64,000 nucleotides of DNA from Pseudomonadota bacterium (GCA_023426545.1 JAFAAN010000066.1:80534-144533), one strand, 5' to 3'. Shown: positions 43,806-53,151, counted from the stretch's first letter. The notes: generated by a model from the sequence alone, not told the origin. A program made the numbers and translations.

Positions 43806-45689
43806 ATGAACCGGAAACATCCTCTGAGCTTCCTCCTGCGCACGGCCGCCGCCGTGGCGCTGCCCGCCTTCCTGGGGTGTGCCCAGGACTCGCAAGTGAC
43901 GCGTGAGGCGCCTCCGCCCGCCGAGTCCCAGGCCCCCAGCGCCGCTTCGTCCAAGGCCACGCCGGAAGAGGCGAAGGCGTTCGTGGAGAAGGTCAACGCG
44001 GACTTGAAGGCGCTGTGGACGAAGCAGGCCGTCGCCGAGTGGATCAAGTCCACGTACATCACCGACGACACCGAGCAGAACGCGGCCTACGTCAACGAAG
44101 AGGTGCTGGCCTACGTCAACGGCGCCATCAAGGAGGCCCAGCGCTTCGAGGGCCTGGCGCTGGACGCGGACTCCGCGCGCATGCTGCACCTGCTCAAGGT
44201 GTCCCAGGCGCTGCCGGCGCCATCGGACGCGCAGCAGCGCGCCGAGCTGGCCGCCACGGCCGCGAAGCTGGAGGGCCTCTACGGCAAGGGCAAGTACTGT
44301 GGGCCGGACGGTAAGGGGAAGTGCCGCGACCTGGAGGAGCTGTCCGACGTCATCGCGGAGAGCCGCAACTACGACGAGCTGCTGGACGCATGGCAGGGCT
44401 GGCACTCCGTGGCGCGCCCCATGCGCCCGCTGTACGAGCGCCTGGTCTCCATCTCCAACGAGGGCGCGAAGGACATCGGCTTCAACGACCTGGGCACGCT
44501 GTGGCGCTCCGCCTACGACATGGCGCCGGCCGAGTTCGAGGTCGAGGCCCAGCGCCTGTGGGGCCAGGTGAAGCCGCTCTACGACGACCTGCACTGCTAC
44601 GTGCGCGGCCGGCTGGCGAAGCGGTACGGCGCCGACAAGGTGCCCGAGGGCAAGCCCATTCCCGCGCACCTGCTGGGCAACATGTGGGCGCAGGAGTGGA
44701 ACAACATCTACCCGCTGGTGGAGCCCTTCCCGGGGCAGGCCAGCCTGAACGTGGACGCGGCGCTGAAGCAGCAGAAGTACGACGCGCTGCGGATGGTGAA
44801 GTTGGGTGAGAAGTTCTTCACCTCGCTGGGGCTCAAGGAGCTGCCGCCCACCTTCTTCGAGCGCTCGCAGTTCACCAAGCCGGAAGGCCGCGACGTCGTG
44901 TGTCACGCCAGCGCGTGGGACGTGAACTTCAGCAACGACCTCCGCATCAAGATGTGCATCAAGCCCACGGAGGAGGACCTCGTCACCATCCACCATGAGC
45001 TGGGCCACAACTATTACTACACGTACTACTACCAGCTCCCGGTGCTCTATCAGGCCGGCGCGAACGACGGCTTCCACGAGGCGATTGGCGACGCGCTCAC
45101 GCTGTCCATCACCCCGGGCTACCTCCAGCAGGTGGGGCTGCTGAAGGGCGTTCCGAAGAACGACAAGAACCTCATCAACCTCCAGATGAAGGACGCGCTG
45201 GAGAAGATTGCCTTCCTGCCCTTCGGCCTGCTGGTGGACCAGTGGCGCTGGGAGGTGTTCTCCGGCCGCGTGCAGCCGACGGACTACAACAAGTCCTGGT
45301 GGACGCTGCGCGAGAAGTACCAGGGCGTGGCCGCGCCGGTGGCGCGCTCGGAGCAGGACTTTGACCCGGGGGCGAAGTACCACGTGCCCGCAAACGTTCC
45401 GTATACGCGGTATTTCCTGGCGCGAATCCTCCAGTTCCAGTTCCACAAGGCGCTCTGCGAGGCGGCCGGCTACCAGGGCCCCCTCCACGAGTGCTCCATC
45501 TACGGGAACAAGGAGGCCGGCAAGCGGCTCCAGGCCATGTTGGAGCTGGGCGCGAGCAAGCCGTGGCCCGACGCGCTCCAGGCCATGACGGGAACCCGGC
45601 AGATGGACGCTACGCCGCTGCTCGACTACTTCAGCCCGCTGCGCACCTGGCTCCAGGCGCAGAACCAGGGCCAGAAGTGTGGTTGGTAA
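43806..45689 (+). CDS. M2 family peptidyl-dipeptidase (ACE-like) lipoprotein
   Basis: A 627-residue homologue of angiotensin-converting enzyme. A lipoprotein-type signal (LPAFLGC) suggests an outer-surface or periplasmic anchor. The gluzincin zinc site is intact: HHELGHN, with HExxH at 397-401, and the third ligand Glu425 in FHEAIGDAL, 24 residues downstream as in family M2. Other ACE-like segments are RMLHLLKVSQ-type helices and FSNDLRIKMCIKPT before the active site. It should release C-terminal dipeptides from oligopeptides. Predation-related peptide scavenging is a reasonable inference. Confidence 0.93.
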   Translation: MNRKHPLSFLLRTAAAVALPAFLGCAQDSQVTREAPPPAESQAPSAASSKATPEEAKAFVEKVNADLKALWTKQAVAEWIKSTYITDDTEQNAAYVNEEVLAYVNGAIKEAQRFEGLALDADSARMLHLLKVSQALPAPSDAQQRAELAATAAKLEGLYGKGKYCGPDGKGKCRDLEELSDVIAESRNYDELLDAWQGWHSVARPMRPLYERLVSISNEGAKDIGFNDLGTLWRSAYDMAPAEFEVEAQRLWGQVKPLYDDLHCYVRGRLAKRYGADKVPEGKPIPAHLLGNMWAQEWNNIYPLVEPFPGQASLNVDAALKQQKYDALRMVKLGEKFFTSLGLKELPPTFFERSQFTKPEGRDVVCHASAWDVNFSNDLRIKMCIKPTEEDLVTIHHELGHNYYYTYYYQLPVLYQAGANDGFHEAIGDALTLSITPGYLQQVGLLKGVPKNDKNLINLQMKDALEKIAFLPFGLLVDQWRWEVFSGRVQPTDYNKSWWTLREKYQGVAAPVARSEQDFDPGAKYHVPANVPYTRYFLARILQFQFHKALCEAAGYQGPLHECSIYGNKEAGKRLQAMLELGASKPWPDALQAMTGTRQMDATPLLDYFSPLRTWLQAQNQGQKCGW

Positions 45690-45804
45690 CGGTTGTGAGT
45701 AGACGCGCCGGGCGGGCACGCTTAAATTGCGTCCGTCTAGGCGGGTTCGCTCGTAGGACCGGACGGCGGATATTCGCGTCCGTGACGAAAGAAGAAGAGA
45801 GCAA

Positions 45805-46008
45805 ATGGCTACTGGTACCGTGAAGTGGTTCAACGATGCGAAGGGTTTCGGCTTCCTTACCCAGGACGGTGGTGGCGAGGACGTGTTCTGCCACCACACC
45901 GCCATCAACATGGATGGCTTCCGCACCCTGCAGGAGGGGCAGAAGGTCGAGTTCGAAGTGACCCGTGGCCCCAAGGGCCTGCAGGCGCAGAACGTCCGCG
46001 CCATCTGA
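45805..46008 (+). CDS. cold-shock protein (CspA family)
   Basis: A 67-residue single CSD/OB-fold nucleic-acid-binding protein with RNP1-like KGFGFL and RNP2-like DVFCHH (the family consensus is VFVHH; Cys replaces Val here). The N-terminus MATGTVKWFN and the length are canonical. It is preceded by a 115-nt leader with a CGGACG/CGTCCG hairpin at about 45763-45784, as is usual for thermoregulated csp mRNAs, and followed by a strong terminator, so it is monocistronic. Confidence 0.97.
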   Translation: MATGTVKWFNDAKGFGFLTQDGGGEDVFCHHTAINMDGFRTLQEGQKVEFEVTRGPKGLQAQNVRAI

Positions 46009-46046
46009 GCTGAGCGTCGTTCGAACGGCTTCTGATGCATCATGAG

Positions 46047-46083
46047 GGTCCGGCCCCCACGGGGTCGGGCCCTTCGTGCTTTC
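46047..46083 (+). terminator. intrinsic terminator of the cold-shock gene
   Basis: GGGTCCGGCCCC pairs with GGGGTCGGGCCC over 12 bp (two G-U pairs) with a 3-nt loop, followed by TTCGTGCTTT. Confidence 0.8.
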
Positions 46084-46096
46084 TGGAGTTCCCGCC

Positions 46097-48250
46097 GTGA
46101 ATTCGTCGTCGAAGTTCCGCCTGTCGCGCGCCTGCCTGCTGCCCGTCCTCGCAGCGCTGGGCTGTTCCACCACCGCCTCCGGGCCTGCGAGCAAGCGCCA
46201 GCCCGAGCTGCCTGTCGGGTCGTCTCCCGCGTCACCCACCTCTCAGGTGGCCGAGCAGGAGTCCGCCTTGACGCCTGCGTTCGATGTCACCGCCCTGAAG
46301 GCGGAGCTGGTGACGCGCCACGGCGAAGCACAGCGGGCGCGCATCGAGCGAGGCGTGGACCAGGTGGCGGCGCTGTGGCGGGCGGAGGACGGCGACCTCG
46401 CGGCGTTCGCGCGGGAGCAGTTCCTGTCGGACCCACGGGCTCTGGATGCGACGTTCCACCGCCTGGAGCGGCTGTTCGAGCAGCTCGACGGGCACATGTA
46501 CGAGGTGAGCCGGGAGCTCCAGTGGTACACGGACCTGGACCTGGGGCCGCTGCTGCCGATGGAGCACCTGCTGGCGTCGTATGACCCGGCGGCGAATGTC
46601 ACCTCGGACCTGTTCCGGACCCGTGTGGGCTTCGTGGTGCTGCTCAACTTCCCGCTCACCACGCTGGCCGAGCGCGTGGAGCAGGGGCCCTCGTGGACGC
46701 GGCGCCAGTGGGCGGAAGCGCGGCTGGCGGGGCGCTTCAACGCGCGGGTGCCCGCGGAGGTCGAGCAGGCGTCCTCGCGCGCCATCGCCGCGGCCAACCT
46801 CTACATCGCCGAGTACAACATCTGGATGCACCACCTGGTGGATGCGCAGGGGCGGCGGCCCTTTCCCAAGGGCCTGCGCCTCATCAGCCACTGGAACCTG
46901 CGCGACGAGCTGAAGGGCGACTACGCGGACGCCGAGGCGGGCGCGCTGAAGCAGCGCATGATTGTCCAGGTGATGGAGCGCATCGTCACGCAGACGATTC
47001 CCGCGGCCGTCATCGACAACCCCCGCCTGGACTGGGACCCGTTCACCAACGCCGTCACCGTGGCGCCCCCGGAGACGGTGGAGGCGGATGCGCCCGAGCG
47101 CGCGGCCCGGCCGGAGGCGGCCCCGGAGCCGGACACCCGCTACGCGCACCTGCTGGCGACCTTCCAGGCCGCGCGCGCGGCGGACCCCTATGTGCCGGTG
47201 GCGCCCACGCGCATCGCCCGCAGCTTCGAGCTGGCGCGCGAGCTGCCGGAGGCGCGCGTGCGGGCCCTGCTGACGCAGGTGCTGGAGTCGCCGCTGGTGC
47301 CGCGCGTGGCGAAGGAAGTCGAAGCCCGCCTGGGCAGGAAGCTGGAGCCGCAGGACCTCTGGTACCCGGGCTTCAACCCCGGTGGAAAGCGGTCGGAGGC
47401 CGAGCTGGATGCGCTGACGCGCAAGCGCTACCCCACGGCGGAGGCCTTCGCGAAGGACCTGCCGCGCATCCTCCAGGGCATGGGCTTCGCGAAGGCGAAG
47501 GCCACGTGGCTGGCGGAGCACATCCGCGTGGACGCCTCACGCGGCGCGGGCCATGCGATGCCCGCGCTGCGGCGCGGTGACTTCCCCCGCCTGCGCACGC
47601 GCGTGGAGAAGGGGGGCATGGACTACAAGGGCTACAACATCGCGGTGCACGAGCTGGGGCACAACGTGGAGCAGGTGTTCAGCCTCTACGGCGTGGACCA
47701 CACCTTGCTCACGGGCGTGCCCAACAACGCCTTCACGGAGGCGCTGGCCTTCGTGTTCCAGTCGCGCGACCTGGAGCTGCTGGGGCTGGGCAAGCCGGAT
47801 GCCGCGAGCGAGCGGGAGCGGGTGCTCGGCGAGCTGTGGCAGACGTGGGAGCGCTCCGGCATCGCGCTGGTGGACATGGAGGTCTGGCACTGGATGTACG
47901 CGCACCCGGATGCGACGCCGGCCCAACTGCGCGAGGCGGTGGTGGGCATCGCCCGGGACGTGTGGAACCGCTACTTCGCGCCGGTGCTGGGCGGCGAGGG
48001 GAGCACGCTGCTGGCCATCTACAGCCACATGATCAGCTACCCGCTCTACCTGCCCGACTATCCGCTGGGCCACCTCATCGCGTTCCAGATTGAAGAGCAC
48101 CTGAAGCGCAAGGGGCCGCTGGGCGCGGAGTTCGAGCGGATGGCCACCTATGGCGCGGTGACTCCGGACCAGTGGATGGTCCACGCCACCGGGGCCCCCG
48201 TGAGCGCGGAGCCGCTGCTCCGCGCCGCCGAGGCCGCATTGCGCCGGTGA
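46097..48250 (+). CDS. HExxH metallopeptidase-like lipoprotein
   Basis: A 717-residue protein with a lipoprotein-type signal (LLPVLAALGC). It contains a gluzincin-like site, HELGH at 518-522, with a candidate third ligand Glu548 in AFTEALAFVFQ (26 residues downstream), the spacing of M2/M3-type enzymes. N-terminal helical parts (RIERGVDQVAALWRAEDGDL, LYIAEYNIWMHHL) recall M3-like helical shells, but I cannot assign a MEROPS family. GTG 46097 has TGGAG 9 bases upstream and opens on the signal; an earlier TTG/CTG-type start is less likely. It lies downstream of an ACE-like peptidase and cspA but behind a terminator, so it has its own promoter. Confidence 0.75.
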   Translation: MNSSSKFRLSRACLLPVLAALGCSTTASGPASKRQPELPVGSSPASPTSQVAEQESALTPAFDVTALKAELVTRHGEAQRARIERGVDQVAALWRAEDGDLAAFAREQFLSDPRALDATFHRLERLFEQLDGHMYEVSRELQWYTDLDLGPLLPMEHLLASYDPAANVTSDLFRTRVGFVVLLNFPLTTLAERVEQGPSWTRRQWAEARLAGRFNARVPAEVEQASSRAIAAANLYIAEYNIWMHHLVDAQGRRPFPKGLRLISHWNLRDELKGDYADAEAGALKQRMIVQVMERIVTQTIPAAVIDNPRLDWDPFTNAVTVAPPETVEADAPERAARPEAAPEPDTRYAHLLATFQAARAADPYVPVAPTRIARSFELARELPEARVRALLTQVLESPLVPRVAKEVEARLGRKLEPQDLWYPGFNPGGKRSEAELDALTRKRYPTAEAFAKDLPRILQGMGFAKAKATWLAEHIRVDASRGAGHAMPALRRGDFPRLRTRVEKGGMDYKGYNIAVHELGHNVEQVFSLYGVDHTLLTGVPNNAFTEALAFVFQSRDLELLGLGKPDAASERERVLGELWQTWERSGIALVDMEVWHWMYAHPDATPAQLREAVVGIARDVWNRYFAPVLGGEGSTLLAIYSHMISYPLYLPDYPLGHLIAFQIEEHLKRKGPLGAEFERMATYGAVTPDQWMVHATGAPVSAEPLLRAAEAALRR

Positions 48251-48260
48251 CGCGGCGGGC

Positions 48261-48989
48261 TCAGGGCTGCCGCGACGTATCGCCTGGGATGTCGATGAGC
48301 TCGACATCGAAGACGAGGACGGCGTCGGGCGGGATGCGAGAGCCGGAGGGCGGGCGCTCGCCGTAGGCCGTGTGGCTGGGGCAGGTGAGCTTCGCCTTGC
48401 CGCCCACCTTCATCTTGGCCACGCCCTGCGTCCAGCAGGGGATGACGCCGTTGAGGGGGAACTCCACGGGGATGCCGCGCGAGGCGGAGCTGTCGAAGAT
48501 GGTGCCGTCCACCAGGCGGCCCTCGTAATGGACCTTCACGGTGTCGATGGCGCGAGGGTTGCGGCCGGTTCCCGCCTGGACCTGCTTGTAGACGACACCG
48601 GAGGGCAGCACGTCGGCGCCGGGCTCCTTCGCCGCGCGCTCCAGCGTTGCCTTGCCCGCAAGCGACTGCCGCCCCTTGGCGAAGGCCTGGATGCGTCGCG
48701 CCTGCTCCTTCGGGTCCAGGTCCGACGCCTTGCCGCCGAGGCCGTCCGCCATGCCCTGCTGGAGGATCTTCATCTCCTCGGGGGAGAGCGCGAAGAGGGA
48801 CAGGTCACGGCCGATGGTGAGCCCGAGGGTATAGAGGGTCTGCTCGTCCTCCGCGGAGAGCGGCGCGGCGGCGGGCTCGGCGGCCGGTGCCGCCCTGGCC
48901 GCGGGCTTCTTCGCCGATTTCGAGTCCTGGGCGTGGGCCCCCGTCGCGCCGAGCGCGAACACCAGGGCCGCCATCCACATCGATCGCAT
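48261..48989 (-). CDS. FKBP-type peptidyl-prolyl isomerase, exported (FkpA/Mip-like)
   Basis: A 242-residue foldase. Signal peptide MWMAALVFALGATGAHA and an Ala/Pro linker lead to an FKBP_N dimerisation domain (about 45-125, YTLGLTIGRDLSLFAL) and a C-terminal FKBP domain with VKVHYEGRLVDGTIFDSS, GVIPCWTQGVAKMKVG and CPSHTAYGE. The architecture is that of periplasmic FkpA/Mip isomerases that assist envelope protein folding. The Cys in IPCW (usually IPGW) is a local variant. ATG 48989 is preceded by AAAGGTGG; ATG 49004 in frame is an alternative. Confidence 0.92.
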   Translation of the reverse strand: MRSMWMAALVFALGATGAHAQDSKSAKKPAARAAPAAEPAAAPLSAEDEQTLYTLGLTIGRDLSLFALSPEEMKILQQGMADGLGGKASDLDPKEQARRIQAFAKGRQSLAGKATLERAAKEPGADVLPSGVVYKQVQAGTGRNPRAIDTVKVHYEGRLVDGTIFDSSASRGIPVEFPLNGVIPCWTQGVAKMKVGGKAKLTCPSHTAYGERPPSGSRIPPDAVLVFDVELIDIPGDTSRQP

Positions 48990-49209
48990 GCATCCACCTT
49001 TCATGAGGGCGGGCGCACTATAGAGCGCCGTCGCACGCGCTGTGGACACAAGCCCGCGCGAAGAATTCAGCGAGGAAGCACGGAGGGCGAGCGAGGTCTC
49101 CCTGCGCCGACCGTTTTCTTGCGCGTTCGGCGCTCGCCTCTACCCTGCATCCAGGTTGCTTCACCCCCGGAGCAACCTGTTGCACCACCTGACCGGAGGC
49201 GAAGAAGCC

Positions 49210-49548
49210 ATGAGCGACAAGCGGAAGAACAAGCGGGCGCCCCTCGACATCTACCTGAACAAGTACATGGGTGGCGTGCCGTACATGTCGCGTGCCGCGG
49301 ACATCAGCCAGGAGGGGTTGAGCCTCGCCCGGCTGCTCGAGCCTCAGCACGAGGCCAAGCGCATCGGCCTCCAGTTCCAGCTCCCGGGCTCGGAGGAGAT
49401 CATCTACGCCGAGGGCGAAGTGGTGCGCGAGTGGGTGGACCTGGAGGCGGCCAAGCGCGAGCGCTCGGGTGTCCGCTTCACGCTGCTCACCGAGCGCCAC
49501 CGCAAGATGATCGACGCCTACGTCGACCGTCACGGCCGCGAGAACTGA
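49210..49548 (+). CDS. small PilZ-domain protein
   Basis: A 112-residue single-domain PilZ protein. The N-terminal KRKNKRAPLDIYL gives an R-x-x-x-R-like c-di-GMP switch, somewhat relaxed (RKNKR), and AADISQEGLSLARL gives the (D/N)-x-S-x-x-G motif, followed by EVVREWVDLEAAKRERSGVRFTLL. It could be a c-di-GMP receptor influencing motility or development, as several myxobacterial PilZ proteins do; binding is not certain because the arginine spacing is not classical. ATG 49210 has GGAGG 9 bases upstream. Confidence 0.8.
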   Translation: MSDKRKNKRAPLDIYLNKYMGGVPYMSRAADISQEGLSLARLLEPQHEAKRIGLQFQLPGSEEIIYAEGEVVREWVDLEAAKRERSGVRFTLLTERHRKMIDAYVDRHGREN

Positions 49549-49666
49549 CGCGCACGCGGCGTGTCAGAGTCGCATGCCTTGACTTCCCTGGAAGCAGGCC
49601 CGTTGAATGGGGAGCCATTCTGCCCTGAGACGACCCGTGACGTCGGTTGAGGGCTGGAGGTTTCCC

Positions 49667-50485
49667 GTGAGGCGCTCGCTGTGGGGGATGTTGCTGGCCG
49701 TGCCGCTGACGGCGCTCGGCCAGGGCAAGGAAGCGAAGTCCCCGAAGCCCACCGCCGCTGCCGCCATGAAGACGGCACCGGGGGCACCGGGAGTGAATTG
49801 GGAAGGGCAGGTGCTGCGGGCCACCGGTGCTGGGGCCCCAGACCTGAAGGCCTCGAACCCCGGACAGGCGCGCCTGGGCGCCGAGCGGATCGCCAGGCTG
49901 GCCGCCGCCCAGAGCCTCCTGGAGCAGGCGGGGCGGCTCCAGATCAGCGCCGAACGGACCGTGGCGGACGCGCTGTCCCAGGAGGACGTCCAGAAGCGCG
50001 TCGACGCCGCCGTCGGAGGGTACAAGGTCGTCGCCCGCCGGTTCTTCTCCGATGGTGGCGTGGAGATCGACGTGGAGCTGCCGTTGGCGGCCCTCGGCGC
50101 GGCGCTCGCTTCTCCGTCGAGCGCGGAGCCCGTCATCGCCATCAACGCCACGGGCGCGAAGAAGTACACCGGACTGGTGGTGGATGCGCGCGGACTCGGC
50201 GTGCAGCCGGTGCTGTCTCCCAGGCTGCTGGACGACCGTGGCAAGGCGCTCTACGGCGCGGCGGCGCTCTCCAGAGAGGGCCGCGCCTCGACGGGCGTGG
50301 CGGCCTGGTTCCAGAGTCTGGACGCGGCGAAGAAGGCCGCGTTGGTTGGCGAGAAGCCGCTGGTGGTGAAGGCCACGGGCTCCAAGGGCTCGGACCTGGT
50401 CCTGGCCTCGGACGGCGCGAAGGCGCTCGCCGAGGTGAACACGCGCTTCCTGGCCGAGGGCCGGGTCGTCATCGTCACGCAGTAG
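49667..50485 (+). CDS. LPP20-like exported protein
   Basis: A 272-residue exported protein with a short signal (SLWGMLLAVPLTALG). The central region AERIARLAAAQSLLEQAGRLQIS...YKVVARRFFSDGGVEIDVELPL fits the LPP20/FlgT-like alpha-beta domain found in envelope and flagellar-associated proteins. GTG 49667 is fixed by GGAGG 5 bases upstream. It is followed 46 bp later by a PEGA lipoprotein gene, and together they may form an envelope operon. Function unknown. Confidence 0.65.
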   Translation: MRRSLWGMLLAVPLTALGQGKEAKSPKPTAAAAMKTAPGAPGVNWEGQVLRATGAGAPDLKASNPGQARLGAERIARLAAAQSLLEQAGRLQISAERTVADALSQEDVQKRVDAAVGGYKVVARRFFSDGGVEIDVELPLAALGAALASPSSAEPVIAINATGAKKYTGLVVDARGLGVQPVLSPRLLDDRGKALYGAAALSREGRASTGVAAWFQSLDAAKKAALVGEKPLVVKATGSKGSDLVLASDGAKALAEVNTRFLAEGRVVIVTQ

Positions 50486-50531
50486 CCCGGAGAGAGAACT
50501 CGGTCATGGCTTGGAAGTCCCGGGCGTGCTG

Positions 50532-50894
50532 ATGCGGAAGGTCCTGCTGGCGGTGGTGTGCTGTGGCGTAGTGGCGTGCGCGCGGCGTCAGGAGCCGGGT
50601 TCACTGGTGAAGGCCCGCGAGCTGATGGCCGAGGCCGGCAACCCGAGCGGCAACCTGGCCCTGCTCTGCGAGCCCGCGGACGCGGAGGTATACCTGGACG
50701 GCGTCTGGCAGGGGCTGTGCAGCGACTTCACGGGGGCGCCGAAGGGGCTCCGGGTCGGCGCGGGCCTGCATCAGATCGAGGTGAAGAAGCAGGGCTACTG
50801 GCCCTATACGACGTACTACGAGCCCAGCGGCGCTCGGGCGCGGCTGACCATCCAGCTCCGCGCGACTGGCGGACCGGCAGGGGGCGCGGAGTAG
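50532..50894 (+). CDS. PEGA-domain lipoprotein
   Basis: A 120-residue lipoprotein: MRKVLLAVVCCGVVAC is a signal with lipobox VVAC. The mature part carries a PEGA-type motif, LCEPADAEVYLDGVWQGLC...LRVGAGLHQIEVKKQGYWPY, a beta-sandwich module common in myxobacterial surface proteins. ATG 50532 starts at the signal; upstream in-frame codons have no family sequence. It follows the LPP20-like gene. Confidence 0.75.
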   Translation: MRKVLLAVVCCGVVACARRQEPGSLVKARELMAEAGNPSGNLALLCEPADAEVYLDGVWQGLCSDFTGAPKGLRVGAGLHQIEVKKQGYWPYTTYYEPSGARARLTIQLRATGGPAGGAE

Positions 50895-51011
50895 GGCGCC
50901 CGGAGGCCGAGCCGGCGGACGAGGTGGTTCTTCCAATTCACGCCGGTCCGGGGATGATTCCGGCGCTTTCGCGAAGTGCAATCAGGACACGGAGCCGCCG
51001 TAGCTGGGGCT

Positions 51012-52301
51012 GTGAAGGAGAGCGCCATCGGACGCCGCAGGAAACGCAATTCGCCCGCCGCCGTGAAATCCGCCGACAGGCCGCCGCCGGCTCGGCCCGC
51101 GCCCGTGCTCCATGAGGTTCCGGCGCCTGTTCCCGAGGCCGCCCAGCCGAAGGTTTCGCCTGAAAAGGCAGGCCTGCGAGCCGCCGAGCCGGTGTCCCTG
51201 GATGACGGCTCGCTGCCGGAGGCCGACGCCCGCCGCATCGACCTGTGGTGGTCGGCGGTGATGGTGGGCTCGCTGGCGCTGGTGTTCGCGTTGCTGTCCG
51301 TCTTCGGCGGTGTGGCGGTGCCGGTGCTGCTCGCGCTGGCGGGGGCCTACATCTTCAACCCCATCGTGACGGCGCTGGAGAAGCGGCGGCTGGACCGGAC
51401 GTGGGGGACGACGCTCGTCTTCGCGGCGGGGACGCTGCTGCTGGTGGGCGCGGTGTTGTACCTCGTCCCGGTGTTCCGGGAAGAGGCGTCGAAGCTGCCG
51501 GACTTCTTCAACCGTGCGAGCACCCAGGTGGTCCCCAGGGTGGAGGCGCTGCTGGGGCGCTCGTTGCCAGACCTGGTGCGCCAGCGCACGGCCGAACTCG
51601 GAAAGCAGGCGTCGGAGCTGGTCCAGAGCGCGGGGCCTGCGGCTGCGCGCATCCTCGCGAGCTTCGCCGGTAACACCGCGCGGCTCGTGGTGACGCTGCT
51701 GGGCCTGTCGGTGGTGCCGGTGCTGGCGTTCTTCTTCCTCCAGGACTACCCACGGCTGATGGGGAGGGTGCAGGACCTGCTGCCCCGGCGCGCGGTGGCG
51801 CTGGTGAGCCGGCGCTTCGCGGAGGTGGACGAGGTGCTGTCCGCCTTCGTCCGGGGCCAGCTCATCGTCGGCGCGATGCTGTCGGGTATCTACACGGTGG
51901 GCCTGTCCGTGGCGCGCATCGACATGGCCATCGTCATCGGTGTGATTGCGGGGTTCGGCAACATGGTGCCGTACCTCGGCACGGGCGTGGGCATCGTGCT
52001 GTCGCTGGTGGGGCTGATGCTGTCCTGGCAGGGGCCGTGGCAGCTCGCGGCGGTGGCGGCGACCTTCGTCATCGGACAGATGCTGGAGGGCTTCGTCATC
52101 ACCCCGCGCATCGTCGGTGAGAAGGTGGGGCTGGCGCCGGTGGCGGTCATCCTGGCCATCCTGGCGTTCGGTGAGCTGTTCGGCTTCGTGGGTATCCTGC
52201 TCGCCGTGCCGGTGGCGGCCATCCTCAAGGTGGTGCTGAGCGTGGTGATTCAGCGCTATCGCCGGACGGCGATCTACACGGGGGAGCCGCGTTCGCCGTG
52301 A
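51012..52301 (+). CDS. AI-2E family transporter
   Basis: A 429-residue multi-pass membrane protein of the AI-2E/PerM superfamily. A charged Pro-rich N-terminus (about 1-65) is followed by about eight helices, with the family segments VPVLLALAGAYIFNPIV, VPVLAFFFLQDYPRL, VLSAFVRGQLIVGAMLSGIY and GNMVPYLGTGVGIVL, and GFVITPRIVGEKVGLAPVAVILAIL near the end. Members export small metabolites or exchange Na+/H+; the name does not prove autoinducer transport. The start is GTG 51012 (VKESAIGRRRK). It overlaps the uracil-DNA glycosylase gene by 4 bp (GTGA), so the two are translationally coupled. Confidence 0.85.
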   Translation: MKESAIGRRRKRNSPAAVKSADRPPPARPAPVLHEVPAPVPEAAQPKVSPEKAGLRAAEPVSLDDGSLPEADARRIDLWWSAVMVGSLALVFALLSVFGGVAVPVLLALAGAYIFNPIVTALEKRRLDRTWGTTLVFAAGTLLLVGAVLYLVPVFREEASKLPDFFNRASTQVVPRVEALLGRSLPDLVRQRTAELGKQASELVQSAGPAAARILASFAGNTARLVVTLLGLSVVPVLAFFFLQDYPRLMGRVQDLLPRRAVALVSRRFAEVDEVLSAFVRGQLIVGAMLSGIYTVGLSVARIDMAIVIGVIAGFGNMVPYLGTGVGIVLSLVGLMLSWQGPWQLAAVAATFVIGQMLEGFVITPRIVGEKVGLAPVAVILAILAFGELFGFVGILLAVPVAAILKVVLSVVIQRYRRTAIYTGEPRSP

Positions 52302-53005
52302 CGAAGCTGGAGGCGCTGCACGAGGAGATCATCCACTGCCGGGCCTGTCCCCGGCTGGTGGCGTGGCGGGAGGAGGTGGCGCGGGTGAAGCGCCGCGCCT
52401 ACCGCGACTGGGACTACTGGGGCCGGCCCGTCCCGGGCTTCGGAGATCCGAAGGCCCGGCTCGTCATCGTGGGGCTCGCGCCGGCGGCCCATGGGGCGAA
52501 CCGGACGGGGCGGATGTTCACCGGCGACCGCTCGGGCGACTTCCTCTACGCCGGGCTGTACCGCGCGGGCTTCGCCAACCAGGCGCTCAGTGAGCATCGG
52601 GAGGACGGGCTCCGGCTGAAGGACGCCTACATCGTGTCCGCGGCGCGCTGTGCACCGCCCGACAACAAGCCGCTCCCGGAAGAGCTGGCCCGCTGCGCCC
52701 CCTTCCTGGACCGGGAGCTGGCCCTGCTGCCGGGCCGGGTGCTGCTCGCGCTGGGGGCCATTGGATGGAACGCCGCGCTGGCCGCCATGGCCCGGAAGGG
52801 GATGGTGGCGCCGTCGCCCCGGCCGGCGTTCGGCCACGGGGCGGAGCTGGCGCTTCCCGGCGGCCGGACGCTGCTGGGCTGCTACCACGTCAGCCAGCAG
52901 AACACGCAGACGGGCCGGCTCACCCCGGCGATGTTCGACGCGGTCATGGCCCGGGTCCACGCCCTGCTGGGGGCCCCTGATCCGAAGCCGCGCGGGAAGA
53001 GTTGA
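52298..53005 (+). CDS. type-5 uracil-DNA glycosylase (UdgB-like) with Fe-S cluster
   Basis: A 235-residue family-5 UDG. Four cysteines suit a [4Fe-4S] cluster: CRACPR (residues 14 and 17), AARCAPP and ARCAPFL. Motif A is GLAPAAHGANRTGRMFTGD near residue 60, where family 5 has Ala instead of a catalytic Asp/Asn. CYHVSQQNTQTGRLT near 192 is the motif B His region. It removes uracil and other deaminated bases in base-excision repair, and family 5 also acts on hypoxanthine. Start GTG 52298 overlaps the AI-2E stop. Confidence 0.9.
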   Translation: MTKLEALHEEIIHCRACPRLVAWREEVARVKRRAYRDWDYWGRPVPGFGDPKARLVIVGLAPAAHGANRTGRMFTGDRSGDFLYAGLYRAGFANQALSEHREDGLRLKDAYIVSAARCAPPDNKPLPEELARCAPFLDRELALLPGRVLLALGAIGWNAALAAMARKGMVAPSPRPAFGHGAELALPGGRTLLGCYHVSQQNTQTGRLTPAMFDAVMARVHALLGAPDPKPRGKS

Positions 53006-53024
53006 AGAACCCTTCGGTGTTTCC

Positions 53025-53054
53025 TTGACAGCTGGGGGAGCCCGCTGGTATTCC
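53025..53054 (+). promoter_or_regulatory. sigma-70-type promoter of tRNA-Val
   Basis: TTGACA (53025-53030), an 18-bp spacer and TATTCC (53049-53054) lie 25 bp before the tRNA. The -35 is consensus. Confidence 0.7.
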
Positions 53055-53079
53055 CCGCGCCCACCGAAGCGGCTGCAAC

Positions 53080-53151
<72 letters not shown>

